A stretch of 64,000 nucleotides of DNA from Streptomyces sp. CBMA152 (GTDB lineage Bacteria > Actinomycetota > Actinomycetes > Streptomycetales > Streptomycetaceae), in the NCBI RefSeq assembly GCF_014596475.1, contig NZ_MECJ01000021.1, forward strand, positions 1 through 64,000. Reading direction: 5' to 3'. The notes beneath the pieces were generated by a model, which saw only the letters and a program-made list of their open reading frames with translations, did no database searches and was not told the DNA's origin. A program made the translations under genes and the position numbers. Positions 57,516 to 64,000 of this stretch are shown piece by piece; the stretch's first letter is position 1, and each line of letters starts with the position of its first letter.

Positions 57516-59699
57516 ATGTCCGACGCTCACACTCACCAGAACCGCGATCAGGAACGCCCCGGAGCGACCGGGCAGGGCCCGGGCCCGCGCGGGGTGGCAT
57601 GGCTGGTCTGCGGACGCCGTACGAAATGGCTCGTCCTGATCCTGTGGCTGATCGTCGTCGCGGTCGCCTTCCCACTGGCCCAGAAGCTCACCGACGCCCA
57701 GGACAACGACGCCACCTCGTGGCTGCCGGGCAGCGCCGAGTCCACCCAAGTCTTCAACTCCGCAAAGGCGTTCAGGCCCGAGGAGGTCCCGGCGATCGTC
57801 GTGTACGCGCGCGACGGCGGCCTCACCTTCGCCGACAAGCAGAAGATCAACACGGACGCGGCGGCGATGCGCGCGCTGAGCGCGGACGGGATCCAGGGCG
57901 CCCGCGTCCAGGGCCCGCAGTTCGACGCCAAGGCCACGGCCGCGCAGATCCTCGTGCCGATCAAGCTGGACAAGAACGGCTGGAACCACATCGCGGACGC
58001 GGTCGACAAAGTACGCAACCAGTCGGGCACCACGCAGAACGGGCTCCAGGTACACATCACCGGCCCGGGCGGCGTCTCGGCCGACTTCGCCAAGGCCTTC
58101 TCCGGTATCGACTCGACGCTGCTCTTCTCGGCGCTGTCGGTGGTCGTGGTGATGCTCCTGATCACGTATCGCAGTCCGACGCTGATCCTGGTGCCGGTGA
58201 TCTCGGTGGTCTGGGCGCTCTCCGCCGCGCAGGCGCTGATCTATCTGCTGGCCCGGCACGCGGGTCTGACCGTCAACGGGCAGAGCGCGGGCATCCTGAC
58301 CGTGCTCGTCTTCGGCGCGGGCACCGACTACGCGCTGCTGCTCGTCTCCCGCTACCGCGAGGAACTGCGCCGCCACGACGACCGGCACGAGGCGATGGCA
58401 CTGGCCCTGCACCGGGCCGGACCCGCGGTCCTCGCCAGCGGCGCCACGGTCATCCTCGGCATGCTGGTGCTGATGACCGCCGAGATGAACTCCACCAAGG
58501 GGCTCGGCCCGGTCGCCGCCATCGGCGTCGGCGTGGCGCTGCTCGCCATGCTCACGCTCTTCCCGGCCCTCCTGGTGATCTTCGGCCGCTGGATCTTCTG
58601 GCCGGCCCGGCCCGTCTTCGGCTCCCCCGACCCGACGGCCCACGGCGTGTGGGCGCGCGTCGGCGGCCGGATCGCGGTCCGTCCGCGCACGGTCTGGGTC
58701 ACCACCGCCGTGATCCTCGCGGCCCTCTCCTTCGGCCTGTTCCAGCTGAAGGCGAACGGTCTGAGCAACGCGGACTCCTTCACCGGCAAACCCGACTCGA
58801 TCGTCGGCCAGGAGGTGCAGGCCGCCCACTTCCCGGCGGGCAGCGGGGACCCGCTGGTGATCGTCGCCTCGGCGGACAAGGCGGCGGACGTCGGCCGCGC
58901 CGTCGCCGCCACCCCGGGCGTGGTGCCCACCTCGATCGGTACGCCCCCGGGCACCGCCGCCGAGCACGACGGCAAGGTCCTGCTCGAAGCCACCATGACC
59001 GCGCGCCCGGACAGCTCGGCCGCGCACCAGACGGTCGTCCGCGTACGGGACGCGGTCCACGCGGTGCCGGGCGCCGACGCCAAGGTGGGCGGCGGCACGG
59101 CCTCCGTCCTGGACATGGAGAAGGCCACCACGCACGACAACAAGCTGGTCATCCCGCTGGTCCTCGTGGTGGTGCTGTGCGTCCTGGGGATCCTGCTGCG
59201 GGCGCTGGTGGCGCCGCTGCTGCTCATCGTGACGGTGGTGCTGTCGTTCGCGGCGGCGCTGGGCGTGAGCGCGCTCGCGTTCCGCCATGTCTTCGACTAC
59301 GCGGGCGAGGCCACCGACTTCCCGCTGTTCGTCTTCGTGTTCCTGGTCGCCCTGGGCATCGACTACAACATCTTCCTGTCCACCCGCATCCGCGAGGAAG
59401 CCGCCCGCCAGGGCACCCGTCCGGGCGTCGTCACCGGCCTGGCCGCCACCGGCGCCGTGATCACCTCGGCCGGTCTGGTCCTGGCGGGCACCTTCGCGGT
59501 CCTGGGCACGCTGCCGATGACGGGCTTCGCCGAGATCGGCTTCGCGGTGGCGCTCGGCGTCCTGCTGGACACCTTCGTGGTCCGCTCGATCCTGGTGACG
59601 TCGCTGTTCCTGGACGTGGGGCGGAAGGTGTGGTGGCCGCACCGGTTGTCGCACGAGCGCGAGGAGGTGGCGGTGGCCCCGGACCGGACCACCGCCTGA
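57516..59699 (+). CDS. MMPL-family RND transporter
   Basis: A 727-residue inner-membrane pump with about twelve helices in two halves. Each half has a helix, a large external loop and a five-helix bundle. The second half contains FVFLVALGIDYNIFLSTRIR, and the first LTVLVFGAGTDYALLLVSRY, whose Asp-Tyr pairs are the proton-relay residues of MMPL proteins. Substrate unknown, probably a lipid or hydrophobic compound. ATG at 57516 has GGGGGA upstream; an ATG at 57504 is in frame too. It is divergent from rpe. Confidence 0.92.
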   Translation: MSDAHTHQNRDQERPGATGQGPGPRGVAWLVCGRRTKWLVLILWLIVVAVAFPLAQKLTDAQDNDATSWLPGSAESTQVFNSAKAFRPEEVPAIVVYARDGGLTFADKQKINTDAAAMRALSADGIQGARVQGPQFDAKATAAQILVPIKLDKNGWNHIADAVDKVRNQSGTTQNGLQVHITGPGGVSADFAKAFSGIDSTLLFSALSVVVVMLLITYRSPTLILVPVISVVWALSAAQALIYLLARHAGLTVNGQSAGILTVLVFGAGTDYALLLVSRYREELRRHDDRHEAMALALHRAGPAVLASGATVILGMLVLMTAEMNSTKGLGPVAAIGVGVALLAMLTLFPALLVIFGRWIFWPARPVFGSPDPTAHGVWARVGGRIAVRPRTVWVTTAVILAALSFGLFQLKANGLSNADSFTGKPDSIVGQEVQAAHFPAGSGDPLVIVASADKAADVGRAVAATPGVVPTSIGTPPGTAAEHDGKVLLEATMTARPDSSAAHQTVVRVRDAVHAVPGADAKVGGGTASVLDMEKATTHDNKLVIPLVLVVVLCVLGILLRALVAPLLLIVTVVLSFAAALGVSALAFRHVFDYAGEATDFPLFVFVFLVALGIDYNIFLSTRIREEAARQGTRPGVVTGLAATGAVITSAGLVLAGTFAVLGTLPMTGFAEIGFAVALGVLLDTFVVRSILVTSLFLDVGRKVWWPHRLSHEREEVAVAPDRTTA

Positions 59700-59739
59700 G
59701 CGGCCCGCGTGCGGACCGCTTTTGAGCCTGTAGGCCTGG

Positions 59740-61194
59740 TCAGGCCGTACGGCGAAGCAACGCCAGATACATCGCGTCCGTCCCGTGCATATGCGGCCAC
59801 AGCTGGACGTCGGGCCCGTCGCCGAGGCCCGCGACGCCCGGCATCAGGGGCCGTACGTCGATCCACTCGGCCTCCACGGGCGCACCGCCGCGGCCCTTGA
59901 GGACGTCCTCCACCACGATCCGCGTCTCGGCGAGGTGCGGCGAGCAGGTCGCGTAACCGACCACGCCGCCCACCCGCACCGCCGACAGCGCCTCGCGCAG
60001 CAGCCCGCGCTGGAGCGGCGCGAAGCCGTCCAGGTCCTCCGGGCGGCGGCGCCAGCGGGCCTCGGGGCGGCGGCGCAGCGCGCCGAGGCCCGAGCACGGC
60101 ACATCCATCAGGACGCGGTCGAAGGAGCCCGGCAGCCATGGCGGCCGGGTGCCGTCGGCCGCGATGACCTGGTACGGGCCGGGGTTCCCGGCCAGCGCGC
60201 GCTCCACGAGCCGGGCGCGGTGGGGCTGCTTCTCGGAGGCGAGCAGCGCGGCGCCGCGCTCGGCGGCCAGCGCCGCGAGCAGGGCCGCCTTGCCGCCGGG
60301 CCCCGCGCACCCGTCCAGCCAGCGCTCGTCGCGCCCCTCGATGGGGGCGTTCGCGAGTGCGACGGCTACCAGCTGGCTGCCCTCGTCCTGCACACCGGCC
60401 CGCCCGTCCTTGACGGCGTCGAGGGCGCCGGGCTCGCCGCCCTCGGCCATCCGTACCGCGTACGGGGACCAGCGGCCGGGCAGCCCGCCGTCCTCGCCCA
60501 GCGCGTCCATGAGCTCATCGGTGGTGGACCGGCCGGGGCGGGCGACCAGGGTCACCTCGGGCCGCTCGTTGTCCGCCTCAAGCAGGTCCTCGATGCCCGC
60601 GCGGCCGCCGCCAAGGGCGTCCCACAGCGCCGAGACGACCCATCGCGGATGCGAATGGACGATGGCGAGATGGTCCTCGGCGTCCTCGTCGTACGGGGGC
60701 GCGACCTTCTCCAGCCAGCCGTCCAGATCGTTCGCCGCGATCTTGCGCAGGACGGCGTTGACGAACCGGGCCCGCCCGTCGCCGAGCACCACGCGCGCGA
60801 GCTCGACGCTGGCGGAGACCGCCGCGTGACTCGGAATACGGGTGCCGAGCAGCTGGTGCGCGCCGAGTGCGAGTACGTCGAGCACTGGCGGGTCGACCTC
60901 GCGCAGCGGCCGGTCGATGCACTCGGCGATGATCGCGTCGTAGGTGCCCTGGCGGCGCAGCGTGCCGTAGACGAGCTCGGTGGCGAGCGCCGCGTCGCGC
61001 CCGTCGAAGTTCCCGCCCTCGCGCGCCTTGCGCAGCAGCGGCGGCAGTACGAGGTTGGCGTATGCGTCCCGCTCGTCCACCGCGCGCAGCGCCTCGAAGG
61101 CGAGGATGCGGACGGGGTCCTTCTTGGGGCGGCGGTACGGCTTGCCGCCGCCCTTGCCGTTGTTCTGGGGACGGCTGCGCGGCTGATCGTTCAC
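59740..61194 (-). CDS. rsmB: 16S rRNA m5C967 methyltransferase RsmB
   Basis: A 484-residue enzyme. Residues about 25-165 form a NusB-like RNA-binding domain (RILAFEALRAVDERDAYAN), and residues about 240-484 the SAM-dependent methyltransferase. The SAM site is DGCAGPGGKAALLA, and the two catalytic cysteines lie in MDVPCSGLGALRRRPEARW and YATCSPHLAE. It methylates C967 of 16S rRNA. The GTG at 61194 follows fmt by 98 bp on the same strand, the usual fmt-rsmB order. Confidence 0.97.
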   Translation of the reverse strand: MNDQPRSRPQNNGKGGGKPYRRPKKDPVRILAFEALRAVDERDAYANLVLPPLLRKAREGGNFDGRDAALATELVYGTLRRQGTYDAIIAECIDRPLREVDPPVLDVLALGAHQLLGTRIPSHAAVSASVELARVVLGDGRARFVNAVLRKIAANDLDGWLEKVAPPYDEDAEDHLAIVHSHPRWVVSALWDALGGGRAGIEDLLEADNERPEVTLVARPGRSTTDELMDALGEDGGLPGRWSPYAVRMAEGGEPGALDAVKDGRAGVQDEGSQLVAVALANAPIEGRDERWLDGCAGPGGKAALLAALAAERGAALLASEKQPHRARLVERALAGNPGPYQVIAADGTRPPWLPGSFDRVLMDVPCSGLGALRRRPEARWRRRPEDLDGFAPLQRGLLREALSAVRVGGVVGYATCSPHLAETRIVVEDVLKGRGGAPVEAEWIDVRPLMPGVAGLGDGPDVQLWPHMHGTDAMYLALLRRTA

Positions 61195-61292
61195 GTGAAA
61201 GGTGCTCCGCTGGTCAGATGGTGCGAACCCGACCAGCGTACGACTGTTGACCGCGCGCCCCCACCCGGGTCGCACCCCCGGGGCGGCCTGGG

Positions 61293-62222
61293 TCAGCCGA
61301 CGTGCTCGCCCGGCGCGATGCGCACGCCGCGCGCCCAGTCCGCGCCCTTCATCGGCTTCTTGCCCTGCGGCTGGACCCAGAGCAGCTCGACGGCGTGCGA
61401 GCCGGTGCCGACGTACACGTTGTTCTTGCCTGCGGACAGCTCGCCCGGGGCAAGGTCCGTACGGTCCGCGACCGGCACCGCCTGGACCAGCTTCAGGCGC
61501 TCGCCCCGGAACACGGTCCAGGCGCCCGGGGCCGGGGTACAGCCGCGCACGACCCGGTCGACCCGCAGCGCGGGCGCGGACCAGTCGATCTGCGCGTCCT
61601 CGACGGTGATCTTCGGGGCGAGCGTGATGCCGTCGGCGGGCTGCGGAACGGCCTTGAGCGTGCCGTCCTCGATGCCGTCCATGGTCGCGGCGAGCAGCCC
61701 GGAGCCCGCGAAGGCGAGCCGGGTCAGCAGATCGCCGCTGGTGTCGGTGGGGCGTACGACCTCGGTGACCGTCCCGTACAGCGGACCCGAGTCGAGCCCC
61801 TGCTCGATCAGGAACGTCGAGGCTCCGGTGATCTCGTCGCCCGCCATCAGCGAGTGCTGCACGGGGGCGGCGCCGCGCCACGCGGGCAGCAGCGAGAAGT
61901 GCAGATTGACCCAGCCGTGGGCCGGGATGTCGAGCGCGACCTTCGGGAGCAGCGCCCCGTACGCGACGACCGGGCAGCAGTCCGGGGCGATCTCGCGCAG
62001 CCGCGCCAGGAACTCCTCGTCACGCGGCTTCACCGGCTTCAGCACCTCGATGCCGACCTCCTCCGCGCGCTGGGCGACGGGGCTGGCCACCAGGCGCCGG
62101 CCGCGCCCGGCGGGAGCGTCGGGCCGGGTCACCACGGCGGCGACCTCGTGCCGGCCGGAGGCGATCAGGGCGTCCAGGGCGGGGACGGCGACCTCGGGGG
62201 TGCCTGCGAAGACGAGCTTCAC
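61293..62222 (-). CDS. fmt: Methionyl-tRNA formyltransferase
   Basis: A 309-residue enzyme that formylates initiator Met-tRNA with 10-formyl-tetrahydrofolate. Catalytic blocks are KLVFAGTPEVAVPAL at the N-terminus, VAYGALLP, and NLHFSLLPAWRGAAPVQ with the Asn-His pair. An oligonucleotide-binding C-terminal domain covers about 205-309 (PKITVEDAQIDW). ATG at 62222. rsmB lies downstream, and priA lies beyond the intervening HTH gene upstream. Confidence 0.97.
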   Translation of the reverse strand: MKLVFAGTPEVAVPALDALIASGRHEVAAVVTRPDAPAGRGRRLVASPVAQRAEEVGIEVLKPVKPRDEEFLARLREIAPDCCPVVAYGALLPKVALDIPAHGWVNLHFSLLPAWRGAAPVQHSLMAGDEITGASTFLIEQGLDSGPLYGTVTEVVRPTDTSGDLLTRLAFAGSGLLAATMDGIEDGTLKAVPQPADGITLAPKITVEDAQIDWSAPALRVDRVVRGCTPAPGAWTVFRGERLKLVQAVPVADRTDLAPGELSAGKNNVYVGTGSHAVELLWVQPQGKKPMKGADWARGVRIAPGEHVG

Positions 62223-62533
62223 TGCGGGATACCTCGCTTTGTAGAGAGCGGCGCCAGTCTATGGGGTGTCAGGCCCGCAGGCCTGATCCGGTGGTGGGTC
62301 CGCGGATGAGGCCGAGGGGGTCCGACGGCGGGTCGGACGACGGGTCGTGTGGAGGGTCGCGTGGCGGGTCGGACGGCGGGGGCGTACGAAGCGTCGTGCG
62401 CCCTCTGCATATGCCCATACGCCCCCGCAGCGTGACCACAACACCAGGTGGCGCGTTGGTCAAGAGAGATTGACCGAAACGGGCCGCGCTGCGGCCCATC
62501 CCTTTTCACAACGCCGGTTCGAGAGGCTTGTTC
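62223..62533. other. 311 bp divergent region upstream of fmt
   Basis: This stretch separates leftward fmt from the rightward HTH gene. It contains a five-unit 12 bp tandem repeat (see 62318-62377) and the inverted pair GGTCAA-GAGAGA-TTGACC at 62458-62475, which could be an operator for the HTH gene. No conserved gene is supported. Confidence 0.4.
62318..62377. repeat. Five imperfect copies of a 12 bp tandem repeat
   Basis: Units at 62318, 62330, 62342, 62354 and 62366 each begin GGGTC and most continue as GGACGGC or a variant. The first and fifth differ at a single base. The periodicity is exact, with no indels. It is a candidate variable-number repeat upstream of fmt. Confidence 0.8.
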
Positions 62534-63064
62534 ATGGCCGACCACGCAACCCACGACGCCCAGGCACGGGCCAGTCTGCACCTGTTGGTGCGGGACATCG
62601 AGCGGGTCCGCCGGCAGGTGGACGCGCTGCGCACCCTCACCGCGCAGCTCGGCAACGTCTACCGCCCGCGCCGCTCCGGCCCCTCCACGGGCTTCGTCGT
62701 GTACGGGCGCGCGCCCGCCCCGACCGTCCGGCTCGCCCAGGAGCTGCGGGACAGCGTCGAGACCCTGGTGACCGCCGCGGTCGACTTCGACCGCTCCCTG
62801 GGCTTCTCGTGGGACGCGGTGGGCTCGGCGCTCGGGGTCACCAAGCAGGCGGTGCACCGGCGTTACGGGGCACGGCGCGCCGCGGCCCAGGCCGCCGAGG
62901 CCGAACGTCCCGCCGAGGCGACCGTGCCGCGCGCCCTGCCGGTCCCGGCCGGGGTCCCCGCGGTGCCCGCCGCGCGCTCGATGCCGCCCCAGCCGACGGC
63001 GACTTCGCAGTCGCTGCGCGAGGAGGCCCGCGCCACCGCGTTCCCCGGCCCGCGCAACGGCTGA
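62534..63064 (+). CDS. Hypothetical protein with helix-turn-helix-like segment
   Basis: A 176-residue cytoplasmic protein. The N-terminus is helical (LHLLVRDIERVRRQVDALRT). The middle carries FSWDAVGSALGVTKQAVHRR, a segment that looks like a sigma-factor or Xre-type helix-turn-helix. The C-terminal 60 residues are Ala/Pro-rich and disordered. It may bind DNA, but its targets are unknown. ATG at 62534 with GAGAGG upstream. It sits between fmt and priA, convergent with priA. Confidence 0.75.
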   Translation: MADHATHDAQARASLHLLVRDIERVRRQVDALRTLTAQLGNVYRPRRSGPSTGFVVYGRAPAPTVRLAQELRDSVETLVTAAVDFDRSLGFSWDAVGSALGVTKQAVHRRYGARRAAAQAAEAERPAEATVPRALPVPAGVPAVPAARSMPPQPTATSQSLREEARATAFPGPRNG

Positions 63065-63082
63065 CCTCGCCACCCCTTCCCG

Positions 63083-63115
63083 TGCCCCTGTCGTACGTGA
63101 CGTACGCCGGGGGCA
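63083..63115. terminator. Imperfect hairpin between the HTH gene and priA
   Basis: TGCCCC..GTCGTACG pairs with CGTACG.CGGGGGCA around a TGA loop, with one or two internal mismatches. It lies between convergent genes, so a bidirectional terminator is likely. The rest of 63065-63224 shows nothing. Confidence 0.6.
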
Positions 63116-63224
63116 CCCGTCTGTGCGGCGGCGGTCGTCCGTAGGTGAGGGCGGGTCGTCCGGTAGCAGCCGAGGGCGGGCCGTAGCGGGGCACCCCTCC
63201 GGATCGGCCGCCAGGCAGCGCCGC

Positions 63225-64000
63225 TCAGCCGATGTCCGGCGGGTCCACCCTGATCCGCACCGGATCGCCGCCCCCGCGCGCGAGGCGGCCCGCCTGGGCG
63301 GTCTTCAGTGCCGCGGCCAGGGCCGAGCCGCTGCCCGGGGGCACCCGTAGCAGCGCCCGTTCCCAGACCTCGCCGACCGGCGGGGCGCCGGGGCGCCGCA
63401 CCCGGCCCGGCTCGGTCGCAGGCACGGGAACCGGCCCCAACACCTGGGCGTCGGGCGGCAGTTGAGCACTCGCCAGATACGCCTCCACGGCCTCCGGGCG
63501 GCCCGTCACCTCGGCCATCCGGGAGACCGGCGGGAAGCCCAGCTCGGCCCGTTCGGCGAGTTCGCGCAACGCGTGGCCGACCGGGTCCCAGCGGACCAGC
63601 GCCTGCACGGGCCGCAGGGTCGGCTCGGCGACGACGACCACCGTGCCGCCGTCCTCCTGCCCGCGCACCAGCGACGCCGCCCCGATCCAGCGGCGCAGCG
63701 CCTCCTCCCCGGCCCGCAGATCGGGCCGCCCGAGCATCGCCCAGCCGTCGAGCAGCAGGGCCGCCGCGTAACCGCCCTCGGCGACCGGCTCGGCGCCGGG
63801 TGTGCAGACGACGAGCGCGGGCCGTCCGGGCACGCTGTCCAGCACATGGTCGCGCCCCGACGTACGCACCGGCACCGCCGGGAACGCCCGCCCCAGCTCC
63901 TCCGCCGTGCGCCGGGCGCCCACCACGCTCGCGCGCAGCCGTACGCCCCCGCACTCCGCGCAGTGCCAGTCGGGCTCGCCTCGCCCGCACCACCCGCACG
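63225..64000 (-). CDS. priA: Primosome protein PriA, C-terminal part (cut by window edge)
   Basis: The frame is open from the right edge to the stop at 63225, giving about 258 residues. The first visible part is a zinc-ribbon half (CGRGEPDWHCAECGG), then VVGARRTAEELGRAFPAVPV. The C-terminal helicase-like lobe follows, with GWAMLGRPDLRAGEEALRRW and ELGFPPVSRMAEV. PriA restarts stalled replication forks. Actinobacterial PriA proteins are generally reported to lack intact helicase ATPase motifs; those lie upstream of this window, so I cannot test that here. Confidence 0.9.
   Translation of the reverse strand, partial: CGWCGRGEPDWHCAECGGVRLRASVVGARRTAEELGRAFPAVPVRTSGRDHVLDSVPGRPALVVCTPGAEPVAEGGYAAALLLDGWAMLGRPDLRAGEEALRRWIGAASLVRGQEDGGTVVVVAEPTLRPVQALVRWDPVGHALRELAERAELGFPPVSRMAEVTGRPEAVEAYLASAQLPPDAQVLGPVPVPATEPGRVRRPGAPPVGEVWERALLRVPPGSGSALAAALKTAQAGRLARGGGDPVRIRVDPPDIG

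Noticed and set aside
56652..59654. 1000-codon frame that would fuse rpe to upstream antisense sequence
   Set aside because: Only the last 227 codons (from ATG 57335) are rpe; the rest is antisense to the MMPL gene.
62318..62377. CRISPR-like array
   Set aside because: Units are contiguous 12-mers with no spacers and no cas genes nearby.
62269..62499. 76-codon minus-strand frame with PPSDPPRDPP-type repeats upstream of fmt
   Set aside because: The repeated residues simply reflect the 12 bp DNA tandem repeat; there is no ribosome site and no recognisable family.

Overview
This 64 kb window is a chromosomal segment of a Streptomyces species. Coding density and GC are very high, GTG and TTG starts are common, many genes overlap by ATGA or GTGA, and several genes are Streptomyces markers (smeA/sffA, rbpA, ppm1, DUF6230/DUF6114, SCO1431-family protein). 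From memory, the gene order matches the SCO1413-SCO1475 region of S. coelicolor. I see no prophage, insertion sequence, CRISPR array, tRNA, rRNA or large biosynthetic cluster, so this looks like core or near-core chromosome.

Layout. 1-3.7 kb: a HEAT-repeat protein cut by the left edge, an ankyrin protein, and the sporulation pair smeA-sffA. 3.8-8.2 kb: a MocR regulator divergent from a YczE-like membrane protein, then a glycerophosphodiesterase and an MFS pump. 8.3-12.9 kb: rbpA with an exact SigR promoter match, fxsA, the mannosyltransferase ppm1, an amidohydrolase and an Lrp regulator. 13.1-17.1 kb: an acyl-CoA dehydrogenase / kinase-like operon. 17.4-22.2 kb: TetR, DUF6230, DUF6114, membrane proteins and an exported C39 peptidase. 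22.4-28.6 kb: a uridine-kinase-like NTPase, a candidate small RNA, an EccA-type AAA ATPase, a 300 bp palindromic intergenic block and two CNNM/CorC-type CBS proteins.

28.1-34.4 kb holds one long minus-strand transcription unit, ribD-ribE-ribM-ribBA-ribH-hisE-hisG-PH protein, headed by an FMN riboswitch. It shares its upstream region with a secreted GH18 chitinase that has paired 12 bp repeats of the kind seen at Streptomyces chitinase promoters. 37-42.8 kb: MFS and NCS2 permeases, a GH6 glycosidase, a DUF5995 protein and an F420-type oxidoreductase. 42.9-47.6 kb: a catabolic locus for a basic amino acid. It has a DavB-like 2-monooxygenase, a DavA-like amidase, an Lrp regulator and an amino acid permease. 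Both upstream regions carry three identically spaced TTGCGC boxes.

47.9-64 kb: an SGNH esterase, guaB1 (GMP reductase type), a barstar gene with a lipoprotein barnase, an ATP-dependent DNA ligase, a glutamine-synthetase-like gene abutting an amidohydrolase (a split FluG/NodGS arrangement), a SorC regulator, rpe, an MMPL transporter, rsmB, fmt, an HTH protein and the C-terminal end of priA at the right edge.

The points most worth following up are the DavAB/Lrp locus with its phased operator boxes, the surface-anchored barnase with its cytoplasmic barstar, the split FluG pair, the orphan small RNA upstream of eccA, the loss of the Walker A lysine in SffA, and the DUF6230/DUF6114 module.
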